Positions 27,431 through 35,079 of a stretch of 62,940 nt of DNA are shown here, piece by piece. The DNA is from CAYJSJ01 sp964373065. Its GTDB lineage: Bacteria; Patescibacteriota; Gracilibacteria; Peribacterales; Peribacteraceae. The notes beneath the pieces were generated by a model, which was not told the DNA's origin, did no database searches, and worked only from the letters and a program-made list of their open reading frames with translations. The position numbers and the translations under genes are program-made. The first letter of the stretch is position 1, and every line of letters starts with the position of its first letter. The stretch covers positions 1 to 62,940 of the forward strand of contig CAYJSJ010000004.1 of assembly GCA_964373065.1 (NCBI GenBank), written 5' to 3'.

Positions 27431-28237
27431 TCACTTCTTCCGCTTCTTTTCTTTCAGAAGCATCTTGTAGACCATTTCGGCGTGATGAAGATCCGATGGC
27501 ACATCGATATCCGTAGCGCTGCGGGGATCGAGTACGTACCCGTGGATATTCTTTCCCCAGATATTGTCATATTTCAGACTCTCGGGGCGCAGGACGAATC
27601 GGCGTCGAGTGATGTTGATCTGTCCATCTTGGAAGTACACGGGAAACATCCGTTGAATCTGCTGTCGCGGTTGGTCGGGACCGCGAAGACGACGGTACGC
27701 GTTGTCCATGAATGGTTGCATCGGTCCCGCCTGACCGATGTTCGGCATCTTCGGCGCTTTAAAGCGCCACATTTTGTAGGGATGATCCATGGCAGGCATG
27801 ACGCTTTTAATGCCGTCGGCACCGCTTTTTTCCATGTAACGGATCATGGCATCAATATCTTCGGAAAATCGCAGCGGACTTGTCGGATACAAATTAACAA
27901 TGAGTTCTGGCGTCCAGCCGAATTCCTCCTCGACCCACGTCACCGTATGATGGAAAAATCCGGCATCTCCGCTTTCGGACTGAGCATATTTCGCCGGGCG
28001 GGGTGCCACCAATGCTCCGTATTTACGAGCCTCGCGGGCGATTTTTTTATCTTCCGTCGATACGACAACCGCATCAACCAGTTTGGCTTTCGATGCGACT
28101 TCGATTGCCCATGCCACCAAGCTTTTGTCGCCGATTTTCAGCAGGTTTTTGTAGGGGATGCCTTGCGAGCCGCCCCGGGCGGGGATAAGTGCCAGAACCC
28201 GGACGGGTTTTCTCTTGGGATTTGAGAGCGTCATCAT
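27431..28237 (-). CDS. neuA: CMP-N-acylneuraminate (nonulosonate) cytidylyltransferase
   Basis: 268 aa from the ATG at 28237. IPARGGSQGIPYKNLLKIGDKSLVAWAIE is the family nucleotide loop; VVSTEDKKIAREARKYGA, VNLYPTSPLRFSEDID and NIWGKNIHGYVLDP complete the signature. It activates a NulO with CTP to CMP-NulO. The N-terminal MMTLSNPKRKPVRVLA extension is short. The frame is open further upstream to 29044, but that is antisense to the SDR gene. Divergent from the SDR gene, with overlapping -10 elements. Confidence 0.93.
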   Translation of the reverse strand: MMTLSNPKRKPVRVLALIPARGGSQGIPYKNLLKIGDKSLVAWAIEVASKAKLVDAVVVSTEDKKIAREARKYGALVAPRPAKYAQSESGDAGFFHHTVTWVEEEFGWTPELIVNLYPTSPLRFSEDIDAMIRYMEKSGADGIKSVMPAMDHPYKMWRFKAPKMPNIGQAGPMQPFMDNAYRRLRGPDQPRQQIQRMFPVYFQDGQINITRRRFVLRPESLKYDNIWGKNIHGYVLDPRSATDIDVPSDLHHAEMVYKMLLKEKKRKK

Positions 28238-28255
28238 GGAAAGTGTGTACCATGC

Positions 28256-28263
28256 TACCATAC
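28256..28263. promoter_or_regulatory. Overlapping divergent -10 elements for the 28274 (+) and 28237 (-) genes
   Basis: Plus strand: TGCTACCAT, with TACCAT at 28256-28261 and 12 bases to the ATG at 28274. Minus strand: TGGTATGGT, with TATGGT at 28263-28258. The hexamers overlap by four bases. Third case of this arrangement in the window. Confidence 0.5.
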
Positions 28264-28273
28264 CAGCGAACGT

Positions 28274-29080
28274 ATGAATGACTACGCACAATTCGATCTT
28301 CAAGGCACCGTAATCCTTGTTACAGGCGGTGCCGGATTCTTGGGGAAGATCTTTGGGGAAGCGCTGGCGGGGGCGGGAGGCACCGTGATTCTCGGGGATC
28401 TGAGTGAAGCTGCGGCAGTGCAAGCGGCCAAAAGCGTAGCGCCGCCTTCGGGCGGTACGGTCGCGGGCATGAATCTTGATGTTACGAAGAAACAGAGTAT
28501 CGACACAGCTATTGCAGGGATCATTGATCAGTACGGACGTTTGGATGTTGTCATCAATAACGCCGGCATCGATCCGAAATTCGATGCGACTGTTGCTGCC
28601 AATGACAAGACGTTTGAGAAGTACCCAGAGGATCATATCCGTAAGAGTCTGGAAGTGAATCTTCTGGGCGCAACGCTCGTTGCACAGGTTGCCGTGGAGT
28701 GCATGGTTGAACAAAAGGGAGGCGTCATCATCAATATTTCTTCGCTCTACGGAATGCTCGGCCCCGATCAGCGGATCTACCCGCAAGGCACACAGAAACC
28801 GGTGGATTATTCGATTGCCAAGGGGGGGCTTGTGATGCTCACGCGCTGGCTTGCGACGTCCTATGCATGCAAAGGCATTCGTGCAAACACCCTCACACTC
28901 GGAGGAGTGCTCCATGACCACCCCAAGGAATTTCAGAAAACGTACGGTAATAAAGTTCCCAACGGGAAAATGGTGGTGCCAGAAGAAGTAGGTGGCACCA
29001 TTATCTATCTTGCATCCAGTGCCTCTACTGCTATGAACGGGCACAACCTGGTTCTAGACCACGGATTTTCGGTGTGGTAA
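28274..29080 (+). CDS. Short-chain dehydrogenase/reductase
   Basis: 268 aa. TGGAGFLGKIFG (NAD(P) loop), VVINNAGIDPKF and the catalytic DYSIAK (YxxxK) with a NISSLYG Ser motif. The C terminus has GGTIIYLASSASTAMNGHNL, normal for classical SDRs. PtmA-like SDRs in legionaminic acid loci have this architecture; the reaction may be a keto reduction of a NulO precursor. Divergent from the CMP-transferase. Confidence 0.87.
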   Translation: MNDYAQFDLQGTVILVTGGAGFLGKIFGEALAGAGGTVILGDLSEAAAVQAAKSVAPPSGGTVAGMNLDVTKKQSIDTAIAGIIDQYGRLDVVINNAGIDPKFDATVAANDKTFEKYPEDHIRKSLEVNLLGATLVAQVAVECMVEQKGGVIINISSLYGMLGPDQRIYPQGTQKPVDYSIAKGGLVMLTRWLATSYACKGIRANTLTLGGVLHDHPKEFQKTYGNKVPNGKMVVPEEVGGTIIYLASSASTAMNGHNLVLDHGFSVW

Positions 29081-29156
29081 AAGGAGTATCTTGCGAAGCA
29101 AATGGGCGTGTATGTGCGTGGCAATATTCTTGCAAACGATATGGAGGCTTAAGTGT

Positions 29157-30785
29157 CTAACGAAAAGTTTGCAGCAGGTACCGGATGAACGGTGTGAGTG
29201 ACGATTCTACTGGAACAGGGGCTAGTTCGATGATGTCGACACCCGGTGCAATGCGTTTGATAGCACGTTCCTCTTTATCGGCGTACCCGATGATGTGCGT
29301 GACGCCGTAGTATTTGAACGGTTCCATGAGCTTCCCACGTTGAGAGAGGAAATCGATGGTTGTCGGATGTATCGATACGTTGCGCTGAGGAGAAAGGAAG
29401 AAGAGATCGGAACGCCGCGGACTTGCGACGACTGCATCATCAGGAACGGATAGTAGCGCTGCGGTTGCCGCCAAAAGCTCGGGAGTGCGCGAGCGGGAAT
29501 ACAACTGCGCGAGCACTTTGCGATTTGCTTGTAGTAATTGCACGCCGATGATGCAAACAATAAAGAAAGCCAGTAGCGAACGTTGCATTGCCGTTAGCTT
29601 CCACGAACGCCCAAGTGTCCCTACGATTTCTTTAACACCAATACCTGCGAAGAGAGCCAATGCCCATGTGTAGTTACTGATGTGCGAACTTACGAAGAGC
29701 AGAAGAAAACGCAGGACGATTTCCATGGAGATGATGAGTCCGCCAATCCACAGGACGAGCAACCGATGCGTACGCCATGCGATGGCAATGCCGGGAAGAA
29801 TGAAGAGCCAGAGGAAGGCACCTCCTACGTTGTCTACAGTGATGTGGTCGGGAATGCTGTTGATAAACATCCATGCTCCCGTTGCCATTATTTCGAAGAC
29901 TGTGAAGTCATCAACGCCGAAGATGATCCGGTAGTTCTTGTCTTCCAAATTTTCGATGAACGAACTCCCTCCTACGCGTGCACGGATTTTTGCATCATAT
30001 TCTTCTTTATAGTGCTCGAAGAGAAATTCGTCGGGGTACAAGTGCCCTTCCCCCGGCGTCGATTCTTTCATCGGCGACAGTAATGTTGTGAAACGCTCCA
30101 GAGGAGACGTGCTTTGTTGTAGAGCTGCCGGCACCATCGGTAACAAGAACATGGCATATGCCGTAGCCGAGAAGATTCCCACGTGCACAAGTGCCACCAG
30201 CAGTTGCTGCCGTTTTTGCCAGAGATAGACAACGACAAACCATGGGAGGAAGGCGAGGTAAGAGTGTTGGATACCAAGGGTAAGGCCGAAGAAAATTCCG
30301 CTCAATACTACGGCGATCCATGGCCTCGTCGCACGGAATCTAATGAACGTGCCGAAGCTCAGGAAGAGGGGGAGGAATGCGTAGCAGTACCCGCCGAGCG
30401 ATGGTGCGATGACCCAGGAGAGAGGAAGTAAAGCAAACACGGCAACCGAAGCCCATGCGATGCCTCTCCCGAAGAGCATCTGTATGCTCCACCACAATGG
30501 AAAGAACGACAGGCAGAACGCGACGATGCTCACCGCTGCCCAGCCACTGATGTTGTCCCATGGGACCCAGGTGTGGATGAGACTGGCAATGACGACCAAC
30601 ATATGCTGCCTCGTATCCGTGACGAGTCCAGTTTCCATAAAAATCCGCGCGGATATCGAGATGTCGGATGCGGCGTAGGGGTACCCGATGAGCAGTATTG
30701 GCAGCATCATCAGACAGAAAACGCCGAAGGCAAAGAGCGCGAGAAGTACCCAGTGCATGTGCGTGGAAAACTTCGAAAAACGCAT
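29157..30785 (-). CDS. Polytopic membrane protein, probable GT-C glycosyltransferase
   Basis: 542 aa with about ten to eleven hydrophobic helices; a periplasmic-like loop between helices 1 and 2 carries AASDISISARIFME, a possible acidic catalytic motif, and the C-terminal quarter is soluble. Helix-rich stretches include AFGVFCLMMLPILLIGYPY near the start. Family not recognised with certainty. Start at ATG 30785 eight bases after TAGCAT. Divergent from HisH. Confidence 0.6.
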   Translation of the reverse strand: MRFSKFSTHMHWVLLALFAFGVFCLMMLPILLIGYPYAASDISISARIFMETGLVTDTRQHMLVVIASLIHTWVPWDNISGWAAVSIVAFCLSFFPLWWSIQMLFGRGIAWASVAVFALLPLSWVIAPSLGGYCYAFLPLFLSFGTFIRFRATRPWIAVVLSGIFFGLTLGIQHSYLAFLPWFVVVYLWQKRQQLLVALVHVGIFSATAYAMFLLPMVPAALQQSTSPLERFTTLLSPMKESTPGEGHLYPDEFLFEHYKEEYDAKIRARVGGSSFIENLEDKNYRIIFGVDDFTVFEIMATGAWMFINSIPDHITVDNVGGAFLWLFILPGIAIAWRTHRLLVLWIGGLIISMEIVLRFLLLFVSSHISNYTWALALFAGIGVKEIVGTLGRSWKLTAMQRSLLAFFIVCIIGVQLLQANRKVLAQLYSRSRTPELLAATAALLSVPDDAVVASPRRSDLFFLSPQRNVSIHPTTIDFLSQRGKLMEPFKYYGVTHIIGYADKEERAIKRIAPGVDIIELAPVPVESSLTPFIRYLLQTFR

Positions 30786-30793
30786 ACTGCGCC

Positions 30794-30799
30794 ATGCTA
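30794..30799 (-). promoter_or_regulatory. -10 element TAGCAT of the 30785 membrane protein
   Basis: Minus-strand TAGCAT eight bases before the ATG at 30785. Confidence 0.45.
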
Positions 30800-30839
30800 C
30801 TTTAGCCGTGCCTTTCTATGCAATGGGAAGCAGATATTC

Positions 30840-30845
30840 TACACT
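30840..30845 (+). promoter_or_regulatory. -10 element TACACT of the HisH-like gene
   Basis: TACACT lies six bases before the GTG start at 30852. Confidence 0.45.
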
Positions 30846-30851
30846 CTGCGT

Positions 30852-31490
30852 GTGATTACGGTAATTGACTACGGGATGGGCAATCTGAAGTCCGTATGCA
30901 ATGCCGTAGAAGCACTTGGGCAGGAGGTGTGTCTTACGCGTGATCCGGAACGTATCCAGACGGCTTCCGGCATTATACTTCCCGGCGTCGGCGCATTCGG
31001 GGAGGGTATGCGTAACCTGCATGCGTTCGGTCTTGTCGATGTTCTCAACCGGGAAGTCATCGGGAAAAAGAAGCCGTACCTCGGTATTTGCCTGGGGTTG
31101 CAATTCCTTGCGCGCACCGGGTTTGAGGATGGCGAGCATGCGGGGCTCGGCTGGGTGGAGGGCGTGGTGAAGCTCATCGAGCCTCAAGGCGACGATCACA
31201 AGGTGCCGCACATGGGATGGAATAACGTCGAGGTACTTCGTGATTCGGTGATCCTCAGAAATCTTCGGAAAGATCCCGTCTTCTATTTTGTCCATAGCTA
31301 CGCATTGGTGCTCGATTCCACGGAAAAAGGGATCCTGACATCGGTCGCCGATCATGGTTGTACGATTACCGCCAGCCTCGAGAAGGACAACATTTTCGCA
31401 ACGCAGTTCCATCCGGAAAAAAGCCAGAGCACAGGGCTCATGGTTCTGAAAAACTTTATTTCCTTCTGCGAGAGCCATGCTCAAACATAG
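30852..31490 (+). CDS. HisH-like glutamine amidotransferase (WbuY type)
   Basis: 212 aa with a GTG start at 30852; no ATG precedes the conserved ITVIDYGMGNLKSV. The class I glutaminase triad is visible: GICLGLQFL (Cys), TQFHPEKS (His, Glu). It releases ammonia from glutamine. It overlaps the HisF-like gene by 14 bases. With that gene and the PseA-like amidotransferase at 18364 it forms the ammonia supply for acetamidino sugar formation, not histidine synthesis (no other his genes near). Confidence 0.9.
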   Translation: MITVIDYGMGNLKSVCNAVEALGQEVCLTRDPERIQTASGIILPGVGAFGEGMRNLHAFGLVDVLNREVIGKKKPYLGICLGLQFLARTGFEDGEHAGLGWVEGVVKLIEPQGDDHKVPHMGWNNVEVLRDSVILRNLRKDPVFYFVHSYALVLDSTEKGILTSVADHGCTITASLEKDNIFATQFHPEKSQSTGLMVLKNFISFCESHAQT

Positions 31491-32316
31491 ACTTATTGCC
31501 TGTCTGCTCTGGCGGGATAGCTTTCTGATCCAGAGTAAGAACTTCAAGCACACCAATGCCGTCGGGTCTGCTATGACTGCGATCGATTTTTTCAATACGT
31601 GGGCGATTGATGAGATCGTTCTCCTCGATGTTACGAGGAAGAAGGACAGCCGCGACATGTTCCACCGCGATCTTTTGGAACTTTCCAAGCGGTGCTTTGT
31701 TCCGCTCTCGGTTGGCGGGTGGGTACAGAGTGTCGATGATGTGCGGCAGCTGCTGACGGAAGGTGCGGACAAAGTGATCGTGAATACCGCTGCACTCGAG
31801 GATGAAACATTGCTACCCGCCGCCGCCAAGAGGTTTGGTAACCAGTGCATGGTGGTGTCGATCGATGCAAAGATGAATGCAGATGGTACGCATGAAGTGT
31901 TCACGCATCGCGGGAGCACACCTACCGGCGTTTCCGCCGTTACTTGGGCGAAGAAGGCGGAGAGTATGGGTGCAGGGGAGATCTTCCTTACGTCGATTGA
32001 TCGCGATGGATCTCAGAAGGGATACGATTTGGAATTGATCGAGTCGGTGAGTGCGGCAGTTGATATACCCGTGATTGCGTCCGGAGGGGTCGGGGAGTGG
32101 GAGCATATGGCCGCAGGCATTCGCGCAGGTGCTTCAGCAGTCTCTGCGGCCAACATTTTCCACTACTCCGACCAGAGTACAAAGAAGGCGAAAAATTACC
32201 TTTTTAAGCATGGCATCGATGTTCGTCGGCCGGAATTTTATGATATTCCACTGCCGCGCATGCCCGTCTACCGCGAGAGCAATGTTTCCGGGGTGATGAC
32301 GGTGGAGGGGACTTGA
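31477..32316 (+). CDS. HisF-like cyclase subunit (WbuZ type)
   Basis: 279 aa TIM barrel with SIDAK (the HisF Asp130 motif) and GGVGEWEHM, but the residue equivalent to Asp11 of true HisF is Leu: the start reads RLIACLLWRDSFLIQSKNF. Loss of this acid-base Asp is typical of HisF2/WbuZ proteins that only channel ammonia. It overlaps HisH by 14 bases. The C-terminal extension (about 250-279) is longer than usual. Confidence 0.88.
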   Translation: MLKHRLIACLLWRDSFLIQSKNFKHTNAVGSAMTAIDFFNTWAIDEIVLLDVTRKKDSRDMFHRDLLELSKRCFVPLSVGGWVQSVDDVRQLLTEGADKVIVNTAALEDETLLPAAAKRFGNQCMVVSIDAKMNADGTHEVFTHRGSTPTGVSAVTWAKKAESMGAGEIFLTSIDRDGSQKGYDLELIESVSAAVDIPVIASGGVGEWEHMAAGIRAGASAVSAANIFHYSDQSTKKAKNYLFKHGIDVRRPEFYDIPLPRMPVYRESNVSGVMTVEGT

Positions 32317-32340
32317 CTAATTTGTAATATCGGTTAATAT
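32313..32340 (+). promoter_or_regulatory. Promoter with -35 TTGACT and -10 TAATAT
   Basis: TTGACT (32313-32318), 16 bases, TAATAT (32335-32340), then six bases to the ATG at 32347. One of only a few clear -35/-10 pairs in the window. It overlaps the stop codon of the HisF-like gene. Confidence 0.6.
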
Positions 32341-32346
32341 AGCGAT

Positions 32347-32403
32347 ATGACTGAATATACGAATCAGGGGAAGGGAACAGAAGAGCTTCCCTCTCATGAG
32401 TAA
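32347..32403 (+). other. Eighteen-codon leader ORF in frame with the next gene, ended by TAA
   Basis: ATG at 32347, exactly six bases after the -10, starts MTEYTNQGKGTEELPSHE and meets TAA at 32401. The same frame then stays open through SQSRAQVVAFGIASG into the hypothetical protein of 32449-33303. Either a nonsense mutation has cut the gene's first exon-like part, a sequencing error made the stop, or the short peptide is a regulatory leader. Confidence 0.5.
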
Positions 32404-32448
32404 TCCCAATCGAGGGCGCAGGTTGTTGCTTTTGGTATTGCAAGCGGT

Positions 32449-33303
32449 TTGACTGCCGCACTTACTTCCGAGGTGGATATTCCAAGTGCGCTACAAAAGG
32501 CACAGTGGATGTATGAAACACATCCGAACATACTCGTAGATGCCGTCGTTCATTCTTTCGAGGAGCACCCGGAACTTCGCGAGAAAATGTACCGTTATTG
32601 TTTCATGGGTGAAGTGCAGGTTCAGGCATTCTTCCTCGAGGTTTTGGAACGCATGAAAGGAGATCCATCGATTTGTGTAGAGCTCGGCGCTTTTTTATTG
32701 AAGAAGATTCCTAAGAAGGAGCACGAAGCAATGCAGTTGCTACACTCCTCGAAGAAGTATTTCACATCGGAAGGTAAAGAAGATCCTCGTGCTTTGAAAC
32801 TACTCTCGACTATTGCGTATGAGGAGTATAGGCCGCTTCATAGAGAGGCTGAGCCCGTACTGAATAGCGTGAAGCTCTATGCGTATGGTGCTAAAGATGT
32901 ACAGAAAATATGGGATGAACATCCCGCGGAATTAGATGCACTGAAGAATGCAATGGAACATCTACGGGAATCTCTTCGAAAGGATTATGCACGAAAAGAT
33001 TTATTCTCCGCTCTCCCGACTCACAATCGTTTGGTTGCCCTGGCATGGGATAGCCGAAGGCTGTCTCCACAGAAAGCATTAGATTTGTTTACAAACATAC
33101 TTGCAACATACGATCGTGTAACAGTCACAACCGGTTCTGCCGATGATCAGAAATTACGTACGCTCAAGAGTAATACCATCAATCGTTTGGAGGAAGTGTA
33201 TACCGCCATGGGTAACGCGGAAAGAGCACAGGAGATGAATGCACTTTTTAAGAAACTCCGACCGTCTACGAAGCCAGCCACCCCGAAAGATCCCTCCCGA
33301 TAA
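32449..33303 (+). CDS. Hypothetical helical (TPR-like) protein
   Basis: 284 aa with the TTG at 32449 as start; an earlier in-frame ATG at 32347 is separated by a stop. Mostly alpha-helical, with pairs of helices such as SALQKAQWMYETHPN, AFFLEVLERMKGD and NTINRLEEVYTAMGNAERA that resemble tetratricopeptide repeats. No signal peptide or membrane segment. I recognise no family. It overlaps the convergent sulfotransferase by 38 bases at the 3' end. Confidence 0.55.
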   Translation: MTAALTSEVDIPSALQKAQWMYETHPNILVDAVVHSFEEHPELREKMYRYCFMGEVQVQAFFLEVLERMKGDPSICVELGAFLLKKIPKKEHEAMQLLHSSKKYFTSEGKEDPRALKLLSTIAYEEYRPLHREAEPVLNSVKLYAYGAKDVQKIWDEHPAELDALKNAMEHLRESLRKDYARKDLFSALPTHNRLVALAWDSRRLSPQKALDLFTNILATYDRVTVTTGSADDQKLRTLKSNTINRLEEVYTAMGNAERAQEMNALFKKLRPSTKPATPKDPSR

Positions 33304-34000
33304 TCTTTTCCGTCAGTGCGATGTCTTTTCTGTAGAGATCGCGGAGTGTTTTTTTTGCTTTCTGCGACATCGGCTTTTCCGCCGGAGGATTAACGTTGTG
33401 TTTCTGCGACATGTCGGGAACGAAAGTAGGATCAACGTCGAGGAACTTCAGGCACTCCTCTAGGACTGTGAGCGGACTTTCGACGAAATCCTCGTAGAGA
33501 AAAATCTTCAACCGCTCACGGGGGAATTGCGCACGGTAGCGCGCGAGTTGCTCCCCGTAAAAGCCGCGGCTCTTATAGCTGCGCATAGGATCGAGATCCT
33601 CAACGGCGAGGCATTCTTCAAAATTCTCGCGCTTCTCTTTTCCCTGTCGCCCGCGCATGAGGTAGTGCGAGTACGCTCGCTCGACGGGATTGCGAAGAAT
33701 CACGATCATCTTGGCATCCGGAATCATTTTTCGGATCAGTTCCGGCGAATCGGGAACTGCAAGGTAGGCGGGGGACGTTTCTCCGATGGCTTTGGCGTCC
33801 CCGGCTTCGGCAAAGAGCGTGCGATACTCGTCGCTGTCCCTCACCGTTCTATCAAGCAGGCAGAGTGCCGAATCCTGCGCGAAGAAGTTCGTCTCTTTCT
33901 GCGGGAGCATGAAGATCTCCGGATGCTGCCCGAGGTAGTGGTGCAGGGACGTCGTCCCCGCCTTCGTGGCGCCGATGATCAGAAAAGTGGGCAGTCGCAT
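33266..34000 (-). CDS. PAPS-dependent sulfotransferase
   Basis: 244 aa from the ATG at 34000 (MRLPTFLIIGATKAGTTSLHHYL). FLIIGATKAGTTSLHHYLG is the 5'-phosphosulfate-binding loop and VILRNPVERAYSHYLM holds the 3'-phosphate motif, as in heparan-sulfate-type and bacterial glycan sulfotransferases. The likely donor PAPS would come from CysD/CysNC at 9782-12503. Divergent from the third NeuB gene, sharing its -10 region. The acceptor is inferred to be a surface glycan. Confidence 0.9.
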   Translation of the reverse strand: MRLPTFLIIGATKAGTTSLHHYLGQHPEIFMLPQKETNFFAQDSALCLLDRTVRDSDEYRTLFAEAGDAKAIGETSPAYLAVPDSPELIRKMIPDAKMIVILRNPVERAYSHYLMRGRQGKEKRENFEECLAVEDLDPMRSYKSRGFYGEQLARYRAQFPRERLKIFLYEDFVESPLTVLEECLKFLDVDPTFVPDMSQKHNVNPPAEKPMSQKAKKTLRDLYRKDIALTEKIIGRDLSGWLAS

Positions 34001-34022
34001 TGTTCGGAGTCTCTTGCCTCGG

Positions 34023-34029
34023 TAGTATA
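34023..34029. promoter_or_regulatory. Overlapping divergent -10 elements for the 34036 (+) and 34000 (-) genes
   Basis: Plus strand: TAGTAT at 34023-34028, seven bases before ATG 34036. Minus strand: TATACT at 34029-34024, 23 bases before ATG 34000. Five bases are shared. Confidence 0.5.
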
Positions 34030-34035
34030 TGCCTG

Positions 34036-35079
34036 ATGCGCAAAGAAATCGCAATCGGAGGCCGAAAAATCGGCGACGGACACCCGCTTTTCATTATCGC
34101 CGAGTGCGGAATAACCTGTAATTATGATCTCACGATCACAAAGAAACTCATCGATGCGACCGTTGCGGCCGGGGCGGATGCCGTCAAATTCATCTTCTGG
34201 TTTCCCGACGAAATCATGTGCGATACAACCGTGACGGCGACGTACCAGACTGTGCGCGGAGAAGAGGTGGTGAACATGTACGAGCGTTTTAACTCTCTGC
34301 GCTTTACACTGGATGAATGGAAGGAGGTAAAAGCCTATGCCGACAAGAAAGGCGTCATTGTTTTTTCCACAGTCAATTCTCCAAGCGGCATTACGTACGC
34401 GGAGGCACTGGGGCTGGATGCGTATAAGCTGAGTTCTTGGGACTATAACGACTTGCCACTCTGGAAGAAAATCGCCGAAATCGGCAAGCCGATGCTTATA
34501 GATACGGGACCGGTCTTTGACGAAGATGTAGAGAAGGTGATGGGTATTCTGCGCGGTGCGGGTAACGATCAATGCGTTCTGTTGCACTGTTTTCATACAA
34601 AGAACTATGCCGAGATGAATATGCATGCCATCCCGTACATGCGCGAGACGTTTGATGCATTGGTCGGGTACTCGGCTGCGGACAGCGATGACAAACTGGA
34701 CATTATGGCGGTTTCTCTCGGTGCGTGCATGCTCGAGAAGCGCATCACCATCGACCGATCGCTCCCCGGGCACCACCACGTTCTCTCCAAGCTTCAAGAC
34801 GAGTTTGCGGCTTACGTAAAGGAAATGCGCGATGCGCATGCTGCACTCGGGACGCATGGGCTTACACCCAGTGCCAATGATCTTAAGGAACGGAAGAAAT
34901 TCTTCCGGCATCTTGTGGCCAACAAAGATCTTGCCGCAGGAACCGTCCTCACAGCGGAGATGCTTGCTAGCAAGCGCGGCGAGTACGATGTTTCCCCCGA
35001 GCATATCGATCAATTTATCGGAGCGGTACTCAAGCGTGATCTAAAGGAGAACGCATCCATTCTGCATACCGATGTCTAA
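34036..35079 (+). CDS. Divergent NeuB-family synthase without the metal-ligand histidines
   Basis: 347 aa: MRKEIAIGGRKIGDGHPLF then AECGITCNYD (22-31), VIVFSTVNSPSGI (107-119), KLSSWDYNDLPLW (131-143) and LLHCFHTKNY. The usual GLSDHT is GYSAADSD (211-218) and EKHFT is EKRITID (234-240): the residues aligned with meningococcal NeuB His215 and His236 are Ala215 and Arg236. A C-terminal SAF domain (about 285-347) is present. It overlaps the CMP-transferase by eight bases, which ties it to NulO activation. Start by the -10 at 34023, seven bases upstream. Function inferred from family and context only. Confidence 0.82.
   Translation: MRKEIAIGGRKIGDGHPLFIIAECGITCNYDLTITKKLIDATVAAGADAVKFIFWFPDEIMCDTTVTATYQTVRGEEVVNMYERFNSLRFTLDEWKEVKAYADKKGVIVFSTVNSPSGITYAEALGLDAYKLSSWDYNDLPLWKKIAEIGKPMLIDTGPVFDEDVEKVMGILRGAGNDQCVLLHCFHTKNYAEMNMHAIPYMRETFDALVGYSAADSDDKLDIMAVSLGACMLEKRITIDRSLPGHHHVLSKLQDEFAAYVKEMRDAHAALGTHGLTPSANDLKERKKFFRHLVANKDLAAGTVLTAEMLASKRGEYDVSPEHIDQFIGAVLKRDLKENASILHTDV

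Noticed and set aside
28238..29044. N-terminal extension of the CMP-transferase frame
   Set aside because: Antisense to the SDR gene; the conserved PARGGS loop starts just after 28237.
30852..32316. Histidine biosynthesis (hisH-hisF)
   Set aside because: HisF lacks the catalytic Asp11, no other his genes are present, and the PseA-like partner is in the same locus.
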